NCBI GenBank assembly: GCA_014728985.1
Contig: WJKS01000066.1
Span: 1 to 32,897 of the forward strand
Source of the DNA: Candidatus Aenigmatarchaeota archaeon
GTDB lineage: Archaea; Aenigmatarchaeota; Aenigmatarchaeia; CG10238-14
Length of the DNA: 32,897 bases
Direction: 5' to 3'
The notes under the pieces were generated by a model. The model did not search any database and was not told the origin of the DNA. It saw only the letters and a list, made by a program, of their open reading frames with translations. This document shows positions 16,313 to 23,450 of this stretch, piece by piece; the stretch's first letter is position 1; each line of letters begins with the position of its first letter. A program made the translations under genes and the position numbers.

Positions 16313-17566
16313 ATGAAATGGTTCCGGAAGTTAGGTCAGGTAGGGATAGTAGATACAAAAGTTACCAAGCTTATAAAATCGGAAATCAAAAGACAGGAAA
16401 ATACAATTGAGTTAATCGCATCAGAGAATTTTGCAAGTCCCGCGGTCATGCAGGCACAGTCAAGTGTAATGACCAACAAGTATGCAGAAGGATATCCCGG
16501 TAAGAGATATTATGGTGGTTGTGAATATTATGATGAAGTCGAAAACATAGCAAGAGATAGGATAAAAGGGTTGTACAACGCAGAGCATGCTAATGTTCAA
16601 CCACATTCAGGTACTCAGGCCAACTTTGCGGTCTATTTTGCAATGCTAGATGTAGGAGACAAAATACTCTCTATGGATCTCTCACACGGTGGACATCTCT
16701 CACACGGTAGCCATGTTAATTTTTCCGGAAGAAATTATAAGGTTCATTTTTACGGAGTTGATAAGTTAACTGAGAAAATAGATTATGATGAAGTAATGAA
16801 GATAGCAAAATGGTTTAAGCCCGATATGATTGTGTGTGGCGCGAGCGCTTATCCTAGGACAATAGATTTTGAAGAATTCGCTTACATCGCGGATAAAGTT
16901 AACGCTTATCTTATGGCTGACGTTGCCCATATAGCTGGTCTGATTGCAGCAGGTGAGCATCCTCAACCATTTCCCCATGTTGATATAGTAACCACTACTA
17001 CTCAGAAAACACTTAGAGGTCCCAGAGGCGGAGTGATAATGTGCAAAGAGGAATATGCTAAAAAAATTGATAAAGCAGTCTTCCCAGGAACACAAGGAGG
17101 ACCATTAATGAATACAATTGCAGCAAAGGCAGTTGCATTCAAAGAAGCCGAAAAACCATCTTTTAAGAAATACCAACAACAGATCGTGAAAAATGCAAAA
17201 GCACTTGCAGAAGAATTAATTGTTAATGATTTCAGGTTGGTTTCAAGGGGTACAGATAATCATCTGATGTTGGTTGATCTAAAAGACAAGGGAATAACAG
17301 GTAAACATGCGCAAATAGCTTTTGAAGAGATTGGTATAACTTTGAATAAAAACGCTATTCCATTTGATACTGAACCACCTTGGATAACTAGTGGTGTTAG
17401 GTTGGGTACACCTGCTATAACTACCCGTGGAATGAAAGAACCACAGATGAAAGAGATTGGTAAGATATTCTCTGCTTTTGTTAAAAATGAGAAAGATCAG
17501 AAGATAAAAGAACATCTTAAAAAACGGGTTGCTGGTCTGTGTAAGAAATTTCCTTTGTATTATTGA
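16313..17566 (+). CDS. glyA: Serine hydroxymethyltransferase
   Basis: 417 residues, full length. It interconverts serine plus tetrahydrofolate (or a pterin) with glycine plus the methylene form, supplying the one-carbon unit for thymidylate synthase encoded just downstream. Visible motifs are [27 protein letters not shown], the PLP site with ADVAHIAG (Asp203, His206), and the internal-aldimine lysine in [14 protein letters not shown] (Lys232). The residue before this Lys is usually His (TTTHKTL); here it is Gln231, an active-site change. An upstream AT-rich element, CTTAAATTTTTTAAG, lies about 20-30 nt before the ATG. Confidence -1.
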   Translation: MKWFRKLGQVGIVDTKVTKLIKSEIKRQENTIELIASENFASPAVMQAQSSVMTNKYAEGYPGKRYYGGCEYYDEVENIARDRIKGLYNAEHANVQPHSGTQANFAVYFAMLDVGDKILSMDLSHGGHLSHGSHVNFSGRNYKVHFYGVDKLTEKIDYDEVMKIAKWFKPDMIVCGASAYPRTIDFEEFAYIADKVNAYLMADVAHIAGLIAAGEHPQPFPHVDIVTTTTQKTLRGPRGGVIMCKEEYAKKIDKAVFPGTQGGPLMNTIAAKAVAFKEAEKPSFKKYQQQIVKNAKALAEELIVNDFRLVSRGTDNHLMLVDLKDKGITGKHAQIAFEEIGITLNKNAIPFDTEPPWITSGVRLGTPAITTRGMKEPQMKEIGKIFSAFVKNEKDQKIKEHLKKRVAGLCKKFPLYY

Positions 17567-17575
17567 ATCAGTGGA

Positions 17576-17584
17576 TTATTTAAG
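17576..17584 (+). promoter_or_regulatory. TATA box of the 67-aa gene
   Basis: TTATTTAAG centred about 26 nt before the ATG at 17606, directly after the glyA stop. Confidence -1.
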
Positions 17585-17605
17585 TTTAAAATCCATTTTT
17601 CCTTC

Positions 17606-17809
17606 ATGGCAATTGGGGATGTTACAAAAGAAGGAAGAATTTTTGTGTATGAAACAGAACGTGGGGCACATGTAAGAGTTTCTCCTCACCAGGAATTTCA
17701 GGCAACTCCTAGAAGAAGGATACCAGGATATCGAAAATGGCAGGAAGTACCTCACCGAAGATTAGATTCTTATTATCCGGCTCATAGAATAAGAGTAGTT
17801 CTTGAATAA
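17606..17809 (+). CDS. Small basic hypothetical protein, 67 aa
   Basis: Not recognised. An Arg/His/Tyr-rich small protein (TPRRRIPGYRKW, VPHRRLDSYYPAHRIR) with a probable beta-rich start (GRIFVYETERGAHVRV). The net positive charge suggests nucleic-acid or ribosome binding, but no known motif is present. It has its own TATA box between glyA and thyA, and no membrane segment. Confidence -1.
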   Translation: MAIGDVTKEGRIFVYETERGAHVRVSPHQEFQATPRRRIPGYRKWQEVPHRRLDSYYPAHRIRVVLE

Positions 17810-17878
17810 TCTATAGAACATTCAATTCTCTAATAACTCATAAACTAATTTATTTCTTAAAATCTATACTAACTTGGG

Positions 17879-18754
17879 GTGCTAGTTTTGAAACCATACT
17901 TAGATATTGTTAAACAAATCCTAGAAAAAGGTTCTAAAAAAGAAGACAGAACAGGTACAGGTACTATTGCTATTATGGGTACTATGTTCAAACATGATAT
18001 GAAAGACGGATTTCCACTCATTACAACAAAATCCGTTCCTTTAAGGTTAGTGGCTTCTGAATTAGAATTTTTTATCAAAGGTATAACAGATAAGAAGTGG
18101 CTTCAGGAAAGGAATAACCATATTTGGGATGAATGGTGTTCACGAGATATTGTTCCTTATGCCCATGATGAAGAAACCAAGAAAAAAATGTTGAAAGAAA
18201 GAGAATTAGGTCCCATTTATGGATTTCAATGGAGAAATTTTGGTTCAGATTATCAAGCCTACAATAGAAAACCAAAAGGAAAAGGAGTAGATCAGTTGAA
18301 GAATCTAGTTGAAAAAATCAAAGAAGACCCTAGTGACAGAAGAATGATAGTAAATGCATGGAACCCAAGTGATATTCCAAGCATGGCTTTACCGCCTTGT
18401 CATTACAGTTTTCAGGTTACAGTTATGAATAATAGGCTAAACCTTATGTGGAATCAGAGATCTGTTGATGTGGCTTTAGGATTACCTTTCAATATAGCTA
18501 GTTATGGGTTGCTATTACATTTATTGGCGAAGGAATCGGGTTTCAAAGAAGGAAACCTCGTCGGATTTCTAGGAGATACCCACATTTATGTTAATCATGT
18601 TAATGGTTTGAAAGAACAACTCAAAAGAGAACCCTATCAATTACCGGAAATCAAGACAGATAATTTCACATCCATCTTTGATTGGAAGTATACCGATTCA
18701 AAAGTTATTAATTACAGACATCACTCAAGAATTAAATTCGAGATAGCCGTATGA
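17879..18754 (+). CDS. thyA: Thymidylate synthase (ThyA type)
   Basis: About 291 residues (start GTG 17879; TTG 17888 gives MKPYLDIV, equally plausible). It converts dUMP to dTMP using methylene-THF, producing dihydrofolate. The catalytic Cys174 lies in LPPCHYSFQV. The double-Arg phosphate site is PSDRRMIVNAWNPSD, and the dUMP-contact block is WNQRSVDVALGLPFNIASY, with GDTHIYVNH following. The ERNNHIWDEWC region matches the family. It overlaps folA by 4 nt (ATGA). Many archaea instead use ThyX, so ThyA with DHFR implies folate-type C1 carriers in this organism. Confidence -1.
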   Translation: MLVLKPYLDIVKQILEKGSKKEDRTGTGTIAIMGTMFKHDMKDGFPLITTKSVPLRLVASELEFFIKGITDKKWLQERNNHIWDEWCSRDIVPYAHDEETKKKMLKERELGPIYGFQWRNFGSDYQAYNRKPKGKGVDQLKNLVEKIKEDPSDRRMIVNAWNPSDIPSMALPPCHYSFQVTVMNNRLNLMWNQRSVDVALGLPFNIASYGLLLHLLAKESGFKEGNLVGFLGDTHIYVNHVNGLKEQLKREPYQLPEIKTDNFTSIFDWKYTDSKVINYRHHSRIKFEIAV

Positions 18755-19230
18755 CCCAAATAATCGTAATTGCAGCTGTAGCAAGGAATAATGTTATTGG
18801 TAAAGACGGCGATATACCTTGGCATATACCTGAGGATCTTAAACACTTCCGGGATGAAACTTCAGGTTTTCCTGTGATAATGGGGAGAAAAACTTACGAA
18901 TCCTTACCCAAAAAACCGTTAAAAGGGAGATTGAATATTGTTCTCACTAGAAGAAAAGACTATAAACCAGGCAAAGGAGTCGTGGTAAAAAACTCGTTAA
19001 AAGAAGCTATAGAATACTGTGAAAAGAAGAATTATGTCAGGGCTTTTATTGGAGGAGGAGCCTCTATCTACAAGCAGGCCTTATCTTTTGCTGATAAGTT
19101 GGATATTACGAGAGTCCATAAAGACTATGAAGGAGATACATATTTTCCTGAAATTGATCCTGATAAATGGCAGTTAGTTGAGAAGGATGATCAGAATGGG
19201 TACTCATTCTTGGTTTACGTGAGGAGATGA
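18751..19230 (+). CDS. folA: Dihydrofolate reductase
   Basis: 159 residues, the usual size. It regenerates tetrahydrofolate with NADPH after the ThyA reaction. The N-terminus IIVIAAVARNNVIGKDGDIPWHIPEDL holds the Met20-loop region and the catalytic acid (Asp29). MGRKTYESLP contributes to the cofactor site, and AFIGGGASIY is the conserved Gly-rich NADPH motif. It is translationally coupled to thyA. With glyA about 1.2 kb upstream, the window encodes the whole thymidylate cycle. Confidence -1.
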   Translation: MTQIIVIAAVARNNVIGKDGDIPWHIPEDLKHFRDETSGFPVIMGRKTYESLPKKPLKGRLNIVLTRRKDYKPGKGVVVKNSLKEAIEYCEKKNYVRAFIGGGASIYKQALSFADKLDITRVHKDYEGDTYFPEIDPDKWQLVEKDDQNGYSFLVYVRR

Positions 19231-19276
19231 TTACGCAGTTTTCATAAGAATCCCAGTTAATAGCGAGGGGAAACCT

Positions 19277-19285
19277 TTATATAGT
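19277..19285 (+). promoter_or_regulatory. TATA box of vapBC
   Basis: TTTATATAG centred about 25 nt before the vapB ATG at 19305. The palindromic operator begins inside its 3' end. Confidence -1.
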
Positions 19286-19301
19286 ATTACGCGTAATACT
19301 A
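19282..19301 (+). promoter_or_regulatory. Perfect 20-bp palindromic operator of vapBC
   Basis: TAGTATTACGCGTAATACTA is its own reverse complement. It overlaps the 3' edge of the TATA box and covers the expected transcription start, ending 3 bp before the vapB ATG. This position would let VapB or VapBC block polymerase recruitment, the usual autoregulation of such modules. The two-fold symmetry fits a dimeric AbrB-fold antitoxin. Confidence -1.
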
Positions 19302-19304
19302 ATT

Positions 19305-19535
19305 ATGAGTGAGACAAAAGTAACCACGAAATATCAAACAACTATACCAGAAGATATCAGAAAATATCTCAAGGTAAAACCAGGAAGTAAAGTGGAATGG
19401 TATATGGTTAAGGGATTTGCTATAGTGGATGTACCTAATAAAATAAAAAATCCTGTAGATTTTCTTACTTCTCAAATTAAACTTGACCTGGATGCTGTAA
19501 AACTTGTAAAAGAATCACGTGAGGACTTTAAATGA
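19305..19535 (+). CDS. vapB: AbrB/MazE-fold antitoxin (VapB type)
   Basis: 76 residues. The N-terminal swapped-hairpin beta barrel is typical: TKVTTKYQTTIPEDIRKYLKVKPGSKVEW. The C-terminal helical tail (about 50-76) would wrap the toxin and mask its active site. It overlaps vapC by 4 nt. It probably binds the perfect palindrome just upstream and represses its own operon. Confidence -1.
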   Translation: MSETKVTTKYQTTIPEDIRKYLKVKPGSKVEWYMVKGFAIVDVPNKIKNPVDFLTSQIKLDLDAVKLVKESREDFK

Positions 19536-19957
19536 AGTATCTTGATACCAATGTAATAATATATGCTATTGAAAACCATCAAAAATATGGTAAAAAATGC
19601 AAAAAGATTCTAGAAAAAGTCCAGGGTAGTAAATTAGAGGTGGGTTGCTCTATTCTTGTTTTAGTCGAATTAATTAATGTTCTTAAAAAAATTAATAAAG
19701 AACTGAAAAAGAGAAAGAAGGAAGTTCTTGATATAAAGAAAAATATTGATGCTGTTTTATCCCTTCCAATAATTTGGTTTGATATTGGAATTATTGTAGT
19801 TAAACGGGCTTCTGAATATGAATTTAATGTTAATGGAGTTGATTACCTACATATAGCCACAATGGAACTTAATTCTATAAATGATATAATAACAGCTGAT
19901 AAAGATTTTGATAAGGTCCATATTGTTAGGAGATTAGATCCTCTGATGACTAGATAA
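19532..19957 (+). CDS. vapC: PIN-domain ribonuclease toxin (VapC)
   Basis: 141 residues with the acidic quartet of PIN nucleases: Asp5 (KYLDTN), Glu46 (LVELIN), Asp104 (NGVDYLHIA) and Asp123 in ITADKDFD. All are intact, so it is expected to be an active Mg-dependent RNase held in check by VapB. The central Lys-rich helix pair (KKINKELKKRKKE) is somewhat extended. The RNA target is unknown; family members commonly cut tRNA anticodon loops or the sarcin-ricin loop. Confidence -1.
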   Translation: MKYLDTNVIIYAIENHQKYGKKCKKILEKVQGSKLEVGCSILVLVELINVLKKINKELKKRKKEVLDIKKNIDAVLSLPIIWFDIGIIVVKRASEYEFNVNGVDYLHIATMELNSINDIITADKDFDKVHIVRRLDPLMTR

Positions 19958-19987
19958 TAATTCTTCCTGAAAAATAGATCTTCATAG

Positions 19988-20308
19988 TTAAGTAGATAAT
20001 TTAACCTTCTCAGTCTCAGGTATGGGTTCTTTGATAAGTCTTCTTTCTATTTTTATTAATCCTTTGACCATCGAATTTTCTCTGTTTAATTTGTAAAGTT
20101 TGGTTTTACCATATTTTCTTGAGACTTTGACTATACCGAAATTTTCAATATCTTTCCATACTTTGTAAAATGTAGTTTTGCTCATCCCCACTTCTTCTAT
20201 TATCTCCTTTTTACTGAAATCGAATAGTTTATTGTCTAAGAAAAAATCTATTATCCTCATTTTGGGGGATTTTCCAAATGCTTGTATTAATACTGAATCG
20301 TCTTCCAT
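19988..20308 (-). CDS. Winged-helix transcriptional regulator
   Basis: 106 residues. The first half is a typical archaeal wHTH: FGKSPKMRIIDFFLDN, then FSKKEIIEEVGMSKTTFYKVWKDIENFG as recognition helix-turn-helix, then a wing (IVKVSRKYGKTKLYKL). The tail after residue 80 is charged. It is convergent with vapC and divergent from the next small wHTH protein, whose promoter (TATTTAAATATATA near 20377-20390) lies between them. The regulated genes are unknown. Confidence -1.
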   Translation of the reverse strand: MEDDSVLIQAFGKSPKMRIIDFFLDNKLFDFSKKEIIEEVGMSKTTFYKVWKDIENFGIVKVSRKYGKTKLYKLNRENSMVKGLIKIERRLIKEPIPETEKVKLST

Positions 20309-20417
20309 GGATTCTCATCAAGTTAATTATACCAGTAATTTCATATTTTGGTTATAGTAATAATTGATGGATAAGTATTTAAATATATACCTTTCAAGGG
20401 TATCAAAAGTGTACTAA

Positions 20418-20693
20418 ATGGGTAGGAGAAAACTGACAGACGAAGAAATAATATCTACCATATTTGATAAAATGGCGAGAAAAAGAAAATGGAATGCTTC
20501 CCATATTCCTATGGATACAATAGTTAGGTGGATCAGTAATAAAATAAAGAGAAATGGTAATAGAGTTAAGAAAATACTGACTAATTTAATAAAAGAAGGG
20601 TTTATTTTCTCAAAACCAGCTCACTATGGGACTGAGATATCACTTAACTCAAAAGAGTCGGAGAAAATATTGGAGTTAACAGAAGAATTGTAG
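20418..20693 (+). CDS. Small winged-helix-like protein
   Basis: 91 residues; no named family is certain. Helices (LTDEEIISTIFDKMARKRKW, MDTIVRWISNKIKRNGNRVKKILTNLIKEGF) followed by a strand pair (IFSKPAHYGTEISLN) give a wHTH layout in which the basic second helix-turn-helix could contact DNA. A TATA box at about 20377-20390 gives a leader near 8 nt. A membrane protein follows about 40 bp downstream with its own AT-rich element. It is probably a DNA-binding protein; its targets are unknown. Confidence -1.
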   Translation: MGRRKLTDEEIISTIFDKMARKRKWNASHIPMDTIVRWISNKIKRNGNRVKKILTNLIKEGFIFSKPAHYGTEISLNSKESEKILELTEEL

Positions 20694-20732
20694 CCACTAA
20701 TCTAAAATTCTTGTTGACCCATAATTAGCCTT

Positions 20733-21155
20733 ATGCATGTACTAATATTCACAGTGGTCTTCCTGGTTTTGGATGTACTAATTAACCTTATCTCTCTCAG
20801 AACGTTTAAGTTACTTGGGATTGATTTCCTGTTCTTTGCATCTTGGTTGGCTGGAATTAATTATGGAATAGGTCCAGGAATAGTTGTTAGTTTGGTTCTT
20901 CTCGCTGAGCACACATTTATTCATTTCAGAAAGAGTAAGTACATAGCATTGTCTTTTCCTGCCCAGATTATTTCTGTTGTTTCAGGTTATTTTCTTGGAG
21001 TTAATGGATTTTTTATTTCTTTGGGTATCTATCAGGTAATTAATAGTGGTTTGATGCTCATTGTTGGTGGTTTAGGGCCATTTTTCTTAAATTTTTTGGT
21101 TATTAACAGTGCTTTTAATGTAATTTTATATAGGATTTGGTTGTGGGTAGTCTAA
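20733..21155 (+). CDS. Small integral membrane protein
   Basis: 140 residues with about four hydrophobic helices (near 1-20, 33-58, 72-97, 100-138). The loops are short: one Arg/Lys-rich turn (FRKSKY) and the NYGIGPG turn. The pattern is somewhat like the S-component of ECF vitamin transporters or other small carriers, but no diagnostic motif is visible, so I leave it unnamed. A TATA-like CTAAAATTC lies about 28 nt before the ATG. Confidence -1.
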   Translation: MHVLIFTVVFLVLDVLINLISLRTFKLLGIDFLFFASWLAGINYGIGPGIVVSLVLLAEHTFIHFRKSKYIALSFPAQIISVVSGYFLGVNGFFISLGIYQVINSGLMLIVGGLGPFFLNFLVINSAFNVILYRIWLWVV

Positions 21156-21249
21156 TGTTATTCCACCGAAAATACTTAAATTCTCTTTTAATCTAATTAA
21201 AATAAGGTGAATTGTATTTAGCGAAGTTGATGAGAAGACATTAATTAAG

Positions 21250-22434
21250 TTGAAAAAACTAGTCAAAAAACTAGAAGAAATACGGGGAAGACACACTGAA
21301 TTGGTATCCCTTTACGTTCCTTCAGGGTATAACCTTAATGAAATCCAGAATATGCTTCAGTCAGAATATTCTCTTACACAGAACGTGAAATCCAAGCAGA
21401 CCAGGAACAATGTTCTAGATGCACTTGAGAAAATAATGAATCATCTAAAAGTTCTGCAAAGAACCCCTGTGAATGGTCTTATAGTATTTGCTGGGAATAC
21501 TTCTGGAAAAGAGGGTAGTTCTGACATAGAACTTTGGTCAGTTGAACCTCCGCAGCCATTGGAAAAGAAGGTTTATTGGTGTGATCAGACCTTTGTACTT
21601 GATCCTCTGAAAGATATGCTTCGGGAGAAGGAGATCTATGGATTGATAGTGATAGATGGAGGAGGTGGAGATGTAGGTTTCCTAAAAGGCAAAAAGGTAA
21701 TTCTGGAAAAACACATAGAGTCAATGGTTCCTGGGAAAACTAAAGCTGGAGGATGGTCACAGATGAGGTATTTAAGAATCCGTGAGGAGGCTAAGAAAGA
21801 CCACATGAAAAAGGTTGCGGAAATTGCTAATAGGCTATTTTTACCAGAAAAAGAAAATTTGAACGGAATAATAATTGGTGGACCAGGACCATTTAAAGAG
21901 AAGTTCAATGATGGTGAATATCTGGATCATCAGTTAAGGAAGAAGAAATTAGGGGTAGTTGATACCAGTTATACAGGTGATCAGGGACTACAGGAACTGG
22001 TTAAACGTGGAGAAAAACTCATTGAGGATGCTTCTGCAGTTAAGGAAAGGCAGATTATGGAAGAATTCTATGCTAATCTCCAAAAGGACAATGGATTATC
22101 GGTCTATGGCCTGGATGAGGTTAAGAGAGCCATGGAACTGGGGTCAATAGATACGCTTCTGATTAGTGAGGATTATGACTGGATCAGGGTTAAGTTAGAA
22201 TGCCAGTGTGGAGAAACAATTACTAAGGACACCCCTCCTGAGAAGGAACATAAATGCCCTAATTGCGGTTCAGTAATGGAATTAGTTGAAGAAGAAGAAC
22301 TAATGGATATACTTTCCGAAGAAGCTAAGAATTATGGAACTAAGACTGAGATTATTTCAACCGAAAGCCGGGAAGGAGAACAGTTCAGTAATCTTGGCGG
22401 TATTGGTGGAATACTTAGGTTTAGAGTTGGTTAG
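21250..22434 (+). CDS. prf1: Peptide chain release factor aRF1 with altered GGQ (GGW)
   Basis: 394 residues, full length and collinear with archaeal aRF1/eRF1, which reads all three stop codons and triggers peptide release. The stop-recognition motifs are present: NVKS (45-48; canonical NIKS) and YWCDQTF (109-115; YxCxxxF). Domain 3 has a zinc-ribbon-like CQCG...CPNCG. The catalytic loop reads PGKTKAGGWSQMRYLRIREE, where relatives have AGGQS. Gln is replaced by Trp169 (TGG, 21754-21756), which needs at least two base changes from a Gln codon. The start shown is TTG; the frame stays open upstream to TGA 21208 and reads SEVDEKTLIKLKK, which looks like genuine aRF1 N-terminus, so a non-standard start (ATT 21211 or GTA 21214, right after AAGGTGA) is likely. 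All three stop codons end genes in this window. Confidence -1.
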   Translation: MKKLVKKLEEIRGRHTELVSLYVPSGYNLNEIQNMLQSEYSLTQNVKSKQTRNNVLDALEKIMNHLKVLQRTPVNGLIVFAGNTSGKEGSSDIELWSVEPPQPLEKKVYWCDQTFVLDPLKDMLREKEIYGLIVIDGGGGDVGFLKGKKVILEKHIESMVPGKTKAGGWSQMRYLRIREEAKKDHMKKVAEIANRLFLPEKENLNGIIIGGPGPFKEKFNDGEYLDHQLRKKKLGVVDTSYTGDQGLQELVKRGEKLIEDASAVKERQIMEEFYANLQKDNGLSVYGLDEVKRAMELGSIDTLLISEDYDWIRVKLECQCGETITKDTPPEKEHKCPNCGSVMELVEEEELMDILSEEAKNYGTKTEIISTESREGEQFSNLGGIGGILRFRVG

Positions 22435-22440
22435 GAATGA

Positions 22441-22448
22441 TATTTAAC
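22441..22448 (+). promoter_or_regulatory. TATA box of the Cys-rich 94-aa gene
   Basis: TATTTAAC predicts transcription from about 22471. This puts the track's TTG start (22467) outside the mRNA and favours the ATG at 22479. Confidence -1.
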
Positions 22449-22478
22449 TTTCAGAAATAATTTCAATTGTGTGTTCGT

Positions 22479-22763
22479 ATGGCTAAGTATCAGATTCTTA
22501 TTAATTGTGAACGCCCTTATAACTACTCTGGTGAAGGATGTGAAGATCCTGTTTTTGATTGTAAACAGCCCCAACATTTAGTTATTGAATCGGATCAGGG
22601 TCAAGGATTTCCGTTGTCCGAGATTGACCGATTAAATGGTGTTTATCAAGTCCCTGATTGCTCGCAGACAGGATTTCGTAGATTTCTCTGCAATACGGTG
22701 CTTAAGGCAACTGATCCTCCCGAGTTTACTCATTATACTCTGGGAGATTTGAGAAGAAAATAG
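22479..22763 (+). CDS. Cys-rich small hypothetical protein
   Basis: 94 residues from the ATG at 22479 (MAKYQILINCE). Five Cys (INCER, EGCED, FDCKQ, PDCSQ, FLCNT) suggest metal binding or disulfides, but there is no CxxC pair, so this is not a standard zinc ribbon. No signal peptide or membrane helix. It lies between aRF1 and the eS24/eS27 pair. Not recognised. Confidence -1.
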   Translation: MAKYQILINCERPYNYSGEGCEDPVFDCKQPQHLVIESDQGQGFPLSEIDRLNGVYQVPDCSQTGFRRFLCNTVLKATDPPEFTHYTLGDLRRK

Positions 22764-22801
22764 TTTGTATTTTTGGAATATTCCCAAACCGACCCTAAAC
22801 C

Positions 22802-22810
22802 TTTAAATAT
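22802..22810 (+). promoter_or_regulatory. TATA box of rps24e-rps27ae
   Basis: TTTAAATAT centred 27 nt before the ATG at 22833. It fixes the eS24 start and rules out the track's longer N-terminus from 22773. Confidence -1.
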
Positions 22811-22832
22811 CGTAAAAACGTATTCTGAAAAC

Positions 22833-23258
22833 ATGATTAACGTCAAAAAACTTGAAGAAAAGGAAAACAAAGTATTGAAAAGAAAAGATATACTTCTTAT
22901 GTTAGATCACAAGGGAGAAGCAACACCGAGTGAGTCTAAAGCAAAGGAATTAATCAAGGATAAATTCAAGGCAGATCCAAAGAAAACAGAAATAGTCTAT
23001 ATGTTCTCTGAAAAGGGAAAAGCAGCTACCAAAGTCAAAGCCTTTGTTTGGGATAAGAAAATAGTTGAGAAACCTGAGGAAAAGAAAAAAGAATCAAAGG
23101 AAGAATCAAAAGATCAAGAGCCTGAAGAAAAACAGAAAGGGAAAAAAGAAGAAAAGACCGAAGAGAAAGAAAAGAAAATAGAAAAAAAGAAGGAAGAAAA
23201 ACCAAAAGAAGAGGAAAAGACTAATAAATCTGAAGAACAAAAACAGAAAAGTGGTTAA
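22833..23258 (+). CDS. rps24e: Ribosomal protein eS24 with long Lys/Glu tail
   Basis: 141 residues from the ATG at 22833; the track start at 22773 adds 20 residues that lie upstream of the TATA-predicted transcript. Residues 1-80 match eS24: KLEEKENKVLKRKDILLMLDH, then GEATPSESKAKELI and the AATKVKAFVW strand. Family members are normally about 100 residues. Here the protein continues with about 60 residues made almost only of Lys, Glu, Ser, Pro, Gln and Asp, presumably disordered. The gene abuts rps27ae directly (TAA followed by ATG). Small-subunit protein; the tail's role is unknown. Confidence -1.
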   Translation: MINVKKLEEKENKVLKRKDILLMLDHKGEATPSESKAKELIKDKFKADPKKTEIVYMFSEKGKAATKVKAFVWDKKIVEKPEEKKKESKEESKDQEPEEKQKGKKEEKTEEKEKKIEKKKEEKPKEEEKTNKSEEQKQKSG

Positions 23259-23450
23259 ATGAAGCACAAATCAACAAAACAATGGGAAATACTAAAGGTA
23301 GAAGGAGATAAAATAGTTAAAACCAGAGAGAATTGTCCAAGATGTGGAGATGGTGTTTACATGGCTGAACACAAACAAAAAGACGGTAAGGTCAGAAAAT
23401 ATTGTGGAAGATGTCATTACACTGTCTGGAACAATAATTCCGAATCCTAG
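23259..23450 (+). CDS. rps27ae: Ribosomal protein eS27 (S27ae)
   Basis: 63 residues. A four-Cys zinc ribbon, NCPRCGDG...YCGRCHYT, within the usual length for archaeal S27ae. The start codon follows immediately after the eS24 stop codon, so the two are co-transcribed. Its 3' end overlaps the convergent SpoIIM-like gene by 4 bp. Confidence -1.
   Translation: MKHKSTKQWEILKVEGDKIVKTRENCPRCGDGVYMAEHKQKDGKVRKYCGRCHYTVWNNNSES

Noticed and set aside
22773-22832. N-terminal extension of eS24 in the ORF track
   Set aside because: It lies upstream of and across the TATA box TTTAAATAT, and eS24 similarity begins at the ATG at 22833.
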